Shown one piece after another: positions 43,935 to 54,124 of a DNA stretch of 64,000 nt; position 1 is the stretch's first letter; each line of letters opens with the position of its first letter. The notes beneath the pieces were generated by a model that had not been told where the DNA came from, did no database searches, and was given only the letters and a program-made list of their open reading frames with translations. Source of the DNA: Azonexus sp. R2A61 (GTDB taxonomy: Bacteria; Pseudomonadota; Gammaproteobacteria; Burkholderiales; Rhodocyclaceae); assembly GCF_021401135.1 (NCBI RefSeq), contig NZ_JACBFO010000002.1:372001-436000 (forward strand). The letters run 5' to 3'. Position numbers and translations under genes: made by a program.

Positions 43935-45950
43935 TCAGAAATCGTAGCGATAGGCCAGTCGGCCGTTACGGCCGGGCAGCGGGTAACCCGCCTTTTCCCA
44001 ATAGAACCGGTCGAACAGGTTCTCGACCTGCAGCGACACCGACTGATGGCGGTCGATGCGGTAGCGCACGGCCAGGTCGGCGACGGTGAACGGTTCGTAG
44101 GTCACGATGTTGGCGCTGTTGCCGTTCCAGTCGTTGTCGTTCATCCGGCCGACATAGCGGGCGCCAAGGCGGCCGCTCCAGGCACCGTGCTGGACATCGG
44201 CCGCGACCCGCCAGACGTTGCGGGCGACGTTGCGGATGTTCGACGTGGCGCCGGCGATGTCCTCGACACGCTTGAAGTAATGCGTGCCGGACACCGACAG
44301 GGTCAGGAATTCCGCCGCCTGCCAGCGGCCGTCCCACTCCAGGCCTTCCATGCGCGCGCTGTCGGCGTTGGTGTAGGAGAAGTAGCGGTTGTCGACATCC
44401 TCGCCGACCTGCACGCGGGTGATCTTGTCCTTGACCCGCGTCCGGAACACGGTCAGATCGGCGAACAGCTTGCCGGCCGACCATTCCAGGCCGAGGTCCC
44501 AGGTCATGCTGGATTCCGGCCGCAGGCCCGGGTTGCCCGACAGCACGTCGTCCTTGCCGGCCTTGACGGTCACTGCCGAGCCGGTCAGTTCGGTCGCCGA
44601 CGGCGGCACGAAGCCCTTGCCGGCGGTGGCATGCAGGCGCAGGCCGTCGATCAGCCGCTGCTTGAAGCCGATGCTCGGATTGGTCGTGGTGAACGCCGCC
44701 TCGCCCGGCGTGAAGGTGGTCATCAACGGCGTCGAGAAGGTTTCGGTAGTGATCCGGTCATGCCGCAGGCCGAAATCGATACTCGTCGCACCATCGTTGA
44801 GGAACAGCGAGTTCTGCGCGTATAAGCCCAGCGAGCGGCGCTCGTTGTTGGCGCTCGACGGCGCCTTGCCGGTTCCGTTGGCGTTGTAGCTGCGCGTTTT
44901 CTGGCGGGCATTCTCCTGATCGACGCCGAACACCGTCATGCCCCAGTCACTCCACGCCCACTGGTCCTGCAGTTGCCAGCCGTGGAAGCGGAGTTCCTCG
45001 TCGAAACTGCGGAACGGCAGGTAGGGCTGGTCGGCCAGCGTGGTGCTGCTCTTCTTGTACAGCTGGTAGGACTGCTCGCCGGCAAAGGCGCGCGCGGTCA
45101 GGCGATGGGCGCCGAGACGGCCGGTCAGCTTCAGGTCGTGGCTGTTGCGATCCATGTCCTTGTTGCTCTGCGCATTGGTGCCGTTGGCCAGATCGCCCGG
45201 CGTGGCAATGTTGCGACCGCGGTACAGGTCGCTGTTGAGCACCAGGCGCCAGTCCTCGGTCAGGTTGAAACCCAGGCGCAGCGCGTGGTTCTGCTGCGTG
45301 TAAGCGGTATTCGGGCGGTCGACGCCGTTACCCATGCGAAAATCGTCGTTCTGGTCGAAATAGGAACCGCTGTAGTCGAAGTCGAACCACTTCGACAGCG
45401 CGCCGCCGACACCGCCGCGCAGTTCGCGCGTGTCGAAACTGCCGTAGCCGAGTTGGGCGAAACCGCCCAGCGCGCCGCGGCTTTCCCGGGTGATCAGATT
45501 GACCACGCCGCCCATCGCCGACGAACCGTAAAGCGCCGACGCCGGCCCTTTCAGCACTTCGACACGCTCCAGCCGGTCGATGTTGACCAGGCTGAGGTTG
45601 GTGGCCATCGCCGGCCGGCCATCGACCAGCAGCAGCGAACGCTTGTTGATGCCGGAAAACTCGGGCCGGAAACCGCGGATGCCGATCCCCGACGAATTGC
45701 CCGGATACTGGATGATGTCGACGCTGCTGTTCTTCTTCAGCAGATCGCTCAGTTCGCGGGCCGGCGTGCGCTCGATGTCGGTCTTGCCGATCACCTCGAT
45801 ACGCTGCGGCGTATCCTCCAGCCGCGCCTCGGCACGGCGGCCGGTCACCACCACCGTTTCCAGGTTGGTGACGTCGTCGGCCAGGGCGCCGATCGGCAAT
45901 GCCGCCAGCGTGACGGCCCAGAAACTGCGTTTGCGTAAGAATCGATTCAT
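43935..45950 (-). CDS. TonB-dependent outer-membrane receptor, BtuB-like
   Basis: A 671-residue receptor with a signal peptide (FWAVTLAALPIGALA) and a TonB box (ETVVVTG). The plug domain contains SDLLKKNSSVDIIQYPGN, SLLLVDGRPA, IERVEVLKGP-type ERVEVLKGPASALYGSSAMG and GGVVNLIT. A 22-strand barrel ends in GRLAYRYDF. Size suits BtuB/haem-receptor-type proteins rather than larger siderophore receptors. The cobalamin riboswitch upstream of the operon and the CbiZ domain downstream point to a corrinoid substrate; the Hmu-like neighbours leave haem or another tetrapyrrole possible. Confidence 0.9.
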   Translation of the reverse strand: MNRFLRKRSFWAVTLAALPIGALADDVTNLETVVVTGRRAEARLEDTPQRIEVIGKTDIERTPARELSDLLKKNSSVDIIQYPGNSSGIGIRGFRPEFSGINKRSLLLVDGRPAMATNLSLVNIDRLERVEVLKGPASALYGSSAMGGVVNLITRESRGALGGFAQLGYGSFDTRELRGGVGGALSKWFDFDYSGSYFDQNDDFRMGNGVDRPNTAYTQQNHALRLGFNLTEDWRLVLNSDLYRGRNIATPGDLANGTNAQSNKDMDRNSHDLKLTGRLGAHRLTARAFAGEQSYQLYKKSSTTLADQPYLPFRSFDEELRFHGWQLQDQWAWSDWGMTVFGVDQENARQKTRSYNANGTGKAPSSANNERRSLGLYAQNSLFLNDGATSIDFGLRHDRITTETFSTPLMTTFTPGEAAFTTTNPSIGFKQRLIDGLRLHATAGKGFVPPSATELTGSAVTVKAGKDDVLSGNPGLRPESSMTWDLGLEWSAGKLFADLTVFRTRVKDKITRVQVGEDVDNRYFSYTNADSARMEGLEWDGRWQAAEFLTLSVSGTHYFKRVEDIAGATSNIRNVARNVWRVAADVQHGAWSGRLGARYVGRMNDNDWNGNSANIVTYEPFTVADLAVRYRIDRHQSVSLQVENLFDRFYWEKAGYPLPGRNGRLAYRYDF

Positions 45951-46105
45951 GAAAAACTCGAAAAGGCGGGGAAAAGTGACGCAAGAAGGTGGAGCGGCCG
46001 ATCATCAAAGGCCGGTGCCGCTTCCGTCACGTGAATTACGGTTATCGATCGCCGGGTAACGTTAAAAACCGGGCAATAACGTCTTGCAGATCAAGGGGAT
46101 GGCGA

Positions 46106-46218
46106 TCACTGGCAGGCCTCGCACTCCGGATTGTGGCTACGGCCGCTCGCCGTCGCTCGCTTGACCCGGCAAGCCGGGTCAGCCTGCACCGCAATCCGTC
46201 GAACGAGCTTGGCGGGTT

Positions 46219-46228
<10 letters not shown>
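46106..46228 (-). CDS. 40-codon ORF repeating the NrdA C-terminal tail
   Basis: It starts at an ATG overlapping the nrdA stop (10-bp overlap, different frame). It is rich in Lys/Arg/Ala/Val and ends in HNPECEACQ, where NrdA ends in DNPECEACQ. At the DNA level about 25 bases around the two tails are nearly identical, lying 113 bp apart in direct order. The NrdA tail carries the redox-active Cys pair (CEAC) that re-reduces the active site. The small ORF could be a residual duplication or a peptide mimic of that tail. No obvious ribosome-binding site besides coupling to nrdA. Confidence 0.45.
46161..46180. repeat. perfect inverted repeat downstream of nrdA
   Basis: TGACCCGGC and GCCGGGTCA (46161-46169 and 46172-46180) are separated by AA: a 9-bp perfect stem with a two-base centre. 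It lies inside the 40-codon ORF after nrdA. There is no T-run, so it is not a normal terminator; it may be an mRNA processing or stability hairpin separating nrdA from the transport genes. Confidence 0.7.
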
Positions 46229-48996
<2,768 letters not shown>

Positions 48997-49159
48997 GACG
49001 TTGCTCCGTATCGGGGGGCGGAGCAAAGCCGGCGCGTGCCGCACGCGAACGGACGCACGCCGGCCACGGCCGGTTGCGGTCGACGATCACGAACGAGCAA
49101 AAATGCGGTCACGCAAACACCTTTCGCCAGGGACACCCCGCCCCATCGTTGGTTGGAAG

Positions 49160-49325
49160 GACGTTGCGGCAGGTCTCCTGGCTCTCGGCTCGACGCGCTC
49201 CGTCCGCCTTCCCGGTACAAACCAGTGGCCAGATTGGCGAAGCGCTCGCCGATTACAGTTGCGGGGGCAGCCCCGGGATTCGCGTCGTGCAACGCGTCAC
49301 CGGATTCCCGTTTTAATCCCCGGGC
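49160..49325 (-). promoter_or_regulatory. cobalamin (AdoCbl-type) riboswitch
   Basis: On the minus strand the conserved elements appear in order: the 5' GGGAATCCGGTG stretch (about 49310), the core GGCTGCCCCCGCAACTGTAA (49275-49251 region), the CCACTG and GGGAAGG elements (about 49225-49205), and the 3' B12 box AGCCAGGAGACCTGCC (49183-49168). All parts of the class are present and spaced normally. It precedes nrdA and, by uninterrupted same-strand gene order, the receptor, CobN-like, CbiZ and nrdB genes. B12 binding should switch the downstream genes off. Confidence 0.95.
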
Positions 49326-49461
49326 GGGGAACCATCAACGGGGCGCAGTGTAGGCGGGCCGGGATTCGCCTGTCAAGAAGCGGACACAATCGGTAGTAAG
49401 CGAACCCATCCCGACGACTATATCTAGTTGGCCGCGGCAAATGCAGCCGTCCGCCGAAGCT

Positions 49462-49543
49462 TGTCGCAAAGCCGACAGACGACCGACACGCCAGCCCCGG
49501 ACGACCGGTTTTCAAGGCTTTCCGCCTTGGCGTTTTTCTTGCT
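49462..49543 (+). promoter_or_regulatory. NifA upstream site and sigma-54 promoter of the flavodoxin gene
   Basis: TGT-CGCAAAGCCG-ACA at 49462-49477 matches the NifA activator sequence TGT-N10-ACA. TTGGCGTTTTTCTTGCTT follows, with GG at 49529-49530 and GC at 49541-49542 separated by exactly 10 bp, the -24/-12 pattern of sigma-54 promoters. The ATG of the flavodoxin gene is about 90 bp downstream. The same two-part arrangement occurs before nifN and the iscA-nifU-nifS genes. Confidence 0.8.
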
Positions 49544-49631
49544 TACCCACACTTCGGGCAGGGTCTTGCCCGACCGCGGCCGCATGGGAGGTGGCCGACG
49601 GAACAACACTCTCGGACAGAAAGGAAACCTC

Positions 49632-50153
49632 ATGGCCAGCATCGGCATCTTCTACGGCAGCAGTTCCGGCGTCACCAAGGCGGTGGCCGAGCAAATCGCC
49701 GAAGCCTTCGACGTCGAGGACTTCAACGTCTTCAACATGGAAGAGGACTTCACCGACTTCGACGACATGCTGGCTTTCGACGTCCTGATCTTCGGCTGCT
49801 CGACCTGGGGCTCGGGCGAAGTGCAGAACGACTGGCGCGATCCGCTGCTTGACCTCGACAACGACAAGCCGTCCTTCGCTGGCAAGACCATCGCCGTGTT
49901 CGGCGCCGGCGACTACAAGGCGCACGGCGAACAGTTCGTCAGCGCGCTGGGCATCCTGCACGACAAGTTCAAGGCACGCGGCGCCACGCTGGTCGGCAGC
50001 TTCCCGACCGACGGCTACACCTACACCTACTCCTTCGCCGAGCGCGACGGCAAGTTCGTCGGCTTCCCGTTCGACAACATCAACGAGGAAGACAAGACGC
50101 CGGCCCGCCTGGCCGCCTGGATCGACAGCCTGAAGGGCGAACTCGACCTGTAA
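49632..50153 (+). CDS. nifF: flavodoxin, probably NifF
   Basis: A 173-residue long-chain flavodoxin. The FMN phosphate loop is FYGSSSGVTKAVAEQIAE near residue 7, the first aromatic isoalloxazine loop is STWGSGEVQNDW, and the GAGDYKAHGEQFVSALG block with the long-chain insert (YTYTYSFAERDGKFVGFPFD) follows. Highly acidic, as electron carriers to nitrogenase reductase are. The NifA site and sigma-54 promoter directly upstream make expression under nitrogen-fixing conditions likely, which is the reason for the nifF symbol. GGAAACC precedes ATG 49632. Confidence 0.87.
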   Translation: MASIGIFYGSSSGVTKAVAEQIAEAFDVEDFNVFNMEEDFTDFDDMLAFDVLIFGCSTWGSGEVQNDWRDPLLDLDNDKPSFAGKTIAVFGAGDYKAHGEQFVSALGILHDKFKARGATLVGSFPTDGYTYTYSFAERDGKFVGFPFDNINEEDKTPARLAAWIDSLKGELDL

Positions 50154-50160
50154 ACCGACT

Positions 50161-50200
50161 GCGGCGCGCCCGGCCGGACAGCCCGGCGCGCCGCGTTTTT
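50161..50200 (+). terminator. intrinsic terminator after nifF
   Basis: GCGGCGCGCC (50161-50170) and GGCGCGCCGC (50185-50194) form a perfect 10-bp stem with a 14-base loop, followed by GTTTTT. It lies 7 bp after the flavodoxin stop. Confidence 0.85.
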
Positions 50201-50210
50201 GCCCGCCATC

Positions 50211-50224
50211 TGCGGTCGACCGCG
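50211..50224. repeat. TGCGGTCGACCGCG palindrome, intergenic copy
   Basis: A copy of the recurring 12-bp palindrome GCGGTCGACCGC, here between the nifF terminator and the exonuclease gene, 15 bp before its start codon. The position could allow it to act as an operator, but its recurrence in unrelated places suggests a dispersed repeat. Confidence 0.7.
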
Positions 50225-50238
50225 GCAATCGTGAGAAA

Positions 50239-51300
50239 ATGCCGGGCATGCAGCCCATCGCCTTCGTCGACCTCGAAACCACCGGCGCCACCGCCAGCAT
50301 CGACCGCATCACCGAAATCGGCATCGTCGAAGTCGACGCCGACGGCAGCGTTCGCGAATGGCAGCAGCTGGTCAATCCGCAGATCCGCATCCCGCCCTTC
50401 ATCGAAAACCTGACCGGCATCAGCAACGCGATGGTGGCCACCGCGCCGACCTTCGCCAGCGTTGCCGACGATACCCTGCAACGCCTGCGCGGCCGCACCT
50501 TCATCGCCCACAACGCGCGTTTCGACTACGGCTTCCTGAAGAACGAATTCAAGCGCATCGGCATCGATTTCCGCGCGCCGGTACTGTGCACCGTCAAGCT
50601 GTCGCGCGCGCTCTACCCGAGCCACACGCGGCACAGCCTGGATGCCTTGATCGAGCGCCACGCGCTGCACGCCGAAGCCCGTCACCGGGCGCTGGCCGAC
50701 GCGCAGCTGATCCATCAATTCTGGGAAAAACTGCACGTCGACCGCGACAGCGCCGAGATCGCCGACGCCATCGCCGAACAGAACCCGCCGCGCACCCTGC
50801 CGCCGCAGCTCGATCCCGGCCTGGCCGACGAACTGCCGGAAACCCCGGGGGTTTTCGTGCTGCACGATGGCGACGACCGCGTGCTGTGGATTAGCAAGGC
50901 CGGCAACATCGCCCGCCAGGTGTTCCAGCACTTTGCCGCCAAGCCGCGCACGACGCGTGACCGCGACGCGCATGCCCGGGTACGCCGGATCAGCTGGATC
51001 GAGACCGCCGGCGAACTCGGCGCCCGCCTGCAGGAAGCCCGCCTGCGCCGCGCCTCGCCACCGGCGCTGCAGCGGCCGCGTCGCCCGGCCGACGTCGGCC
51101 CGCCGCCGCGCTGGCCGTTCGCCGGCCCGGCCGCCCTGCGCGAACTGTCGACGCTGCACCTGATCGATCAGTGGCGCTATCTCGGCACCGCCGAAACGCC
51201 GGATGCGGTGCCGGTGCTGCTGGCGGCCGAACGCCCGCCCTTCGACGCCGACATCTATGCCATCCTGAGCAAATACGCCGACCAGCTGACGCCGCTCTAA
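50239..51300 (+). CDS. DnaQ-family 3'-5' exonuclease with a GIY-YIG-like C-terminal region
   Basis: A 353-residue protein. Residues 1-170 are a DEDDh exonuclease (AFVDLETTGATASIDRITEI, FIAHNARFDYGFLKNEF, and RHRALADAQL with the catalytic His/Asp). Residues about 190-350 start with LPETPGVFVLHDGDDRVLWI and SKAGNIARQVFQHF, which resembles the GIY-YIG nuclease domain of UvrC/Cho, though the YVGKA motif reads WISKA, so nuclease activity is doubtful. Related fusions are annotated as DNA polymerase III epsilon-like and may work in repair. Two ATGs (50239 and 50248) are possible. Confidence 0.82.
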   Translation: MPGMQPIAFVDLETTGATASIDRITEIGIVEVDADGSVREWQQLVNPQIRIPPFIENLTGISNAMVATAPTFASVADDTLQRLRGRTFIAHNARFDYGFLKNEFKRIGIDFRAPVLCTVKLSRALYPSHTRHSLDALIERHALHAEARHRALADAQLIHQFWEKLHVDRDSAEIADAIAEQNPPRTLPPQLDPGLADELPETPGVFVLHDGDDRVLWISKAGNIARQVFQHFAAKPRTTRDRDAHARVRRISWIETAGELGARLQEARLRRASPPALQRPRRPADVGPPPRWPFAGPAALRELSTLHLIDQWRYLGTAETPDAVPVLLAAERPPFDADIYAILSKYADQLTPL

Positions 51301-51313
51301 CCGGAAGAAGACC

Positions 51314-51775
51314 ATGACCAGACTGCTGCCCCTGCTCCTCGCCTTGCTCGCCCTGCCCGCCGCCGCCGAGGAAATCGGCTGCGTGACCACGGCCTGGAAG
51401 CTGCTCGGCGCCAATCACCGCGTCTGCATCTACGCTTTCGACGATCCGGACATCCCCGGCGTCACCTGCCACGTCAGCCAGGCACGCACCGGCGGCATCA
51501 AGGGCAGCCTGGGGCTGGCCGAAGACCCGTCGCAGTTTTCGCTGGCCTGCCGCCAGGTCGGGCCGATCGTGCTGCCGGCCAAACTCGCCGACAAGGACAC
51601 CGTGTTCAGCGACAGCACCTCGCTGATCTTCAAGGAAACCAAGGTCAGCCGGCTGATCGACCGCAAGCGCAACGTGCTGGTCTATCTGGCGATCAGTCGC
51701 CGGGTGATCGACGGCGCGCCGACCAACGCGATCTCCAGCGTGCCGGTCCAGCCCTGGCAAACGACGACGAAATAA
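51314..51775 (+). CDS. creA: CreA family exported protein
   Basis: A 153-residue protein with a signal peptide (LLPLLLALLALPAAAEE). The conserved CreA blocks are VCIYAFDDPDIPGVTCHVSQA, KGSLGLAEDPSQFSLACRQ and SLIFKETKVSRLIDRKRNVL. Periplasmic, of unknown biochemical role. It follows the exonuclease gene by 13 bp. Confidence 0.88.
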   Translation: MTRLLPLLLALLALPAAAEEIGCVTTAWKLLGANHRVCIYAFDDPDIPGVTCHVSQARTGGIKGSLGLAEDPSQFSLACRQVGPIVLPAKLADKDTVFSDSTSLIFKETKVSRLIDRKRNVLVYLAISRRVIDGAPTNAISSVPVQPWQTTTK

Positions 51776-51792
51776 CCCCACAACGCAAGGTG

Positions 51793-51821
51793 TTGATATT
51801 CGCCGGAAATTCGGCGATATT
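51793..51821 (+). promoter_or_regulatory. candidate sigma-70 promoter of the ilvBN leader
   Basis: TTGATA (51793-51798) and GATATT (51816-51821) are separated by 17 bp, about 35 bp before the leader peptide start. It is the only reasonable pair in front of the attenuator. The -10 is a 4/6 match. Confidence 0.45.
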
Positions 51822-51855
51822 GGCGAACCCGTTTTTTTCCGGACCCGATTCCATC

Positions 51856-51969
51856 ATGACCGAACGCCATACGATCCGTGCTGCTGCCGCGCTGCTGGCC
51901 GCCATCGTATCCGTCGTACGCGTCATTGTCGTAGGCGTCGTTGTACCCGCGCCGTCGCGGATCGGATAA
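51856..51969 (+). CDS. branched-chain leader peptide of ilvBN
   Basis: A 37-residue ORF starting MTERHTIRAAAALL. Thirteen of residues 13-30 are Leu, Ile or Val (VVRVIVVGVVV near the end), a density expected only of attenuation leader peptides. It ends 27 bp before a strong terminator hairpin that precedes ilvB. Ribosome stalling at these codons when charged branched-chain tRNAs are scarce would let transcription continue into ilvBN, as for ivbL-ilvBN of E. coli. Confidence 0.85.
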   Translation: MTERHTIRAAAALLAAIVSVVRVIVVGVVVPAPSRIG

Positions 51970-51993
51970 AGGCAGCAGCAAGCAGATTTCCGA

Positions 51994-52026
51994 AAACCCC
52001 GCCGGCGCAACCGGCGGGGTTTTTTC
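51994..52026 (+). terminator. ilvBN attenuator
   Basis: CCCCGCCGG (51997-52005), loop CGCAA, CCGGCGGGG (52011-52019), then a run of six T. Preceded by AAAA. It lies between the leader peptide stop and the ilvB start, so it is the attenuation terminator rather than the end of creA alone. Confidence 0.9.
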
Positions 52027-52069
52027 TTGGGCCCCGCCGGCAAAACCGGAAACCGAAAGGAGTGCCCAG

Positions 52070-53764
52070 ATGTCAGACCAACCCAATTCAACCGCCAACG
52101 AAGCCTTGACCGGTGCCCAGATCACCGTGCGCCTGCTGGAACGCCAGGGCGTACGCCTGGTCACCGGTTATCCCGGCGGCGCGATCCTGCCGATCTACGA
52201 CGCACTCGGCCAGTCGACCGCGATCCGCCACGTGCTCGCCCGCCACGAACAGGGCGCCGGTTTCATCGCCCAGGGCATGGCCCGCGTTTCCGGCGAAGTC
52301 GCCGTCTGCATGGCCTCCTCCGGCCCCGGCGCGACCAACCTGCTGACCGCCATCGCCGACGCCAAGCTCGATTCGATCCCGCTGGTCGCCATCACCGGCC
52401 AGGTGCCGAAGGCGATGATCGGCACCGACGCCTTCCAGGAAGTCGACACCTACGGCCTGTCGCTGCCGATCACCAAGCACAACTTCCTGGTCGGCTCGAC
52501 CGAGGAATTGCTGGAAATCATCCCGCGCGCCTTCGAGATCGCCGCCTCCGGCCGCCCCGGCCCGGTGCTGATCGACATCCCGAAGGACGTGCAAAGCCGC
52601 GCCATCGAGGTCGCCGCCTGGCCCGAGCCGGGCCGCCGCGTCATGCCACCGCCGGCCGACGGCCCGGCGCTGGCCGAAGCCGCATCGCTGATCGCCGGCG
52701 CCCAGCGCCCGCTGCTCTACCTGGGCGGCGGCGTGATCCACTCGGGCGCCGCCGACCTTGCGGTCGACCTCGCCGAAAAGGCCAATTTGCCGACCGTGAT
52801 GACGCTGATGGCGCTCGGCGCGATGCCGGTCGACCATCCGCTGTCGCTCGGCATGCTCGGCATGCACGGGGCGCCCTACACCAACCTGGCGCTCGACGAA
52901 TGCGACCTGCTGATCGCCGTCGGCGCCCGCTTCGACGACCGCGCCACCGGCAAGGTCGCCGCCTTCTGCCCGCAGGCGAAGATCATCCACATCGACATCG
53001 ATGCCGCCGAACTGGACAAGATCAAGGCCGCCCACGTCGGCATCGTCGCCGATGTCGCCGAAGCGCTCGGCCGGCTGCTGCCGGCTGTGCCGCAAAATCC
53101 GCGCAAGACCTGGGTCGACCGCATCAATGCACTGAAGGCGGCCCACCCGCAACCGCTGCCCGGCCTCGACGACCCACGCTCGCACTTCGGCCTGATCCAG
53201 GCGGTCGCCGCCTGTCTCGACGACGACGCCATCGTCGCCACCGACGTCGGCCAGCACCAGATGTGGGCAGCGCAGGCCTACCCGCTGCGCCGGCCGCGCC
53301 AGTGGCTGACCTCCGGCGGCCTCGGCACGATGGGCTTCGGCGTGCCGGCGGCGATCGGCGCTGCCCTCGCGGCACCGGAACGCACCGTCGTCTGCTTCAC
53401 CGGCGACGGCTCGATCCTGATGAACATCCAGGAACTGGTCACCGCCGCCGAGCAGCGCGCCAACGTCAAGATCGTGCTGATGAACAACGCCGTGCTCGGC
53501 CTGGTGCACCAGCAGCAGACGCTGTTCTACGGTCAACGGCTGTTTGCGTCGGAATTCCAGGCCATGCCCGATTTCGTCGCCGCCGCCCGCGCGCTGGGCA
53601 TTGCTGCGGTCGACCTCGATCAGGCGGCAAATCCCTGCGCTGCGCTGGCCGACGCCTTCGCCCGCCCCGGTCCGTGCCTGATCCACGCCGGCATCGACGC
53701 CGAACAGAAGGTCTATCCCATGGTGCCGCCCGGCGCCGCCAACCGCGACATGATCGGAGCCTGA
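52070..53764 (+). CDS. ilvB: acetolactate synthase large subunit
   Basis: A 564-residue thiamine-diphosphate enzyme. It joins two pyruvate, or pyruvate and 2-oxobutyrate, in valine/leucine/isoleucine synthesis. Visible are GYPGGAILPIYDAL near the N-terminus, the catalytic Glu in ARHEQGAGFIAQGMARV, the FAD-domain AFDDRATGKVAAF-like ARFDDRATGKVAAF, and the ThDP-Mg motif GDGSILMNIQELVTAAEQ through VLMNNAVLGLVHQ. The start at 52070 follows AAGGAG. Expression is controlled by the leader/attenuator upstream. The small subunit gene follows after 3 bp. Confidence 0.93.
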   Translation: MSDQPNSTANEALTGAQITVRLLERQGVRLVTGYPGGAILPIYDALGQSTAIRHVLARHEQGAGFIAQGMARVSGEVAVCMASSGPGATNLLTAIADAKLDSIPLVAITGQVPKAMIGTDAFQEVDTYGLSLPITKHNFLVGSTEELLEIIPRAFEIAASGRPGPVLIDIPKDVQSRAIEVAAWPEPGRRVMPPPADGPALAEAASLIAGAQRPLLYLGGGVIHSGAADLAVDLAEKANLPTVMTLMALGAMPVDHPLSLGMLGMHGAPYTNLALDECDLLIAVGARFDDRATGKVAAFCPQAKIIHIDIDAAELDKIKAAHVGIVADVAEALGRLLPAVPQNPRKTWVDRINALKAAHPQPLPGLDDPRSHFGLIQAVAACLDDDAIVATDVGQHQMWAAQAYPLRRPRQWLTSGGLGTMGFGVPAAIGAALAAPERTVVCFTGDGSILMNIQELVTAAEQRANVKIVLMNNAVLGLVHQQQTLFYGQRLFASEFQAMPDFVAAARALGIAAVDLDQAANPCAALADAFARPGPCLIHAGIDAEQKVYPMVPPGAANRDMIGA

Positions 53765-53767
53765 ACG

Positions 53768-54079
53768 ATGAACGCCATCAACCGCAACGAACAACGCGCG
53801 CTGTCGCGCGCCGTGCTGGAAATCGACGTCGCCAACCACGCCGGCGTGATGTCGCACGTCGTCGGCCTGTTTTCGCGTCGCGCCTACAACGTCGAAGGCA
53901 TCGCCTGCCTGCCGGTCGGCGACGGCACGCACAGCCGGATCTGGCTGCTGGTCAACGAAGACCAGCGGCTGCCGCAGATGATCCGCCAGCTGGAAAAGCT
54001 CGAAGACGTCGCCGCAGTCCGCCGGCACCACGCGGATCACGCGGTGTTCGGTCAGCTGGAAGCGTTTTTCCAGCCCTGA
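53768..54079 (+). CDS. ilvN: acetolactate synthase small regulatory subunit
   Basis: A 103-residue ACT-domain protein, the short IlvN type (E. coli IlvN is about 96 residues) rather than the longer IlvH. Landmarks are LEIDVANHAGVMSHVVGLFSRRAYNVEGI and the TLVVNEDQ-like WLLVNEDQRLPQMIRQLEKL. Binds valine and confers feedback control on IlvB. Ends at the terminator 54078-54108. Confidence 0.9.
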   Translation: MNAINRNEQRALSRAVLEIDVANHAGVMSHVVGLFSRRAYNVEGIACLPVGDGTHSRIWLLVNEDQRLPQMIRQLEKLEDVAAVRRHHADHAVFGQLEAFFQP

Positions 54080-54108
54080 AAAAAAACCGGCCTCGGCCGG
54101 TTTTTTTT
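54078..54108. terminator. bidirectional terminator between ilvN and the chemoreceptor gene
   Basis: A run of A, then CCGGCC-TC-GGCCGG, then a run of eight T (54101-54108). The A and T tracts serve the two convergent genes. Six-bp pure-GC stem extended by A-T pairs. Confidence 0.88.
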
Positions 54109-54124
54109 CAACGCCCGCGGCGGA

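Noticed and set aside
45951-46105. Possible second cobalamin riboswitch directly before the receptor gene
   Set aside because: None of the conserved riboswitch blocks (GCTGCCCCCGCAACTG, AGCCAGGAGACCTGCC) occurs here.
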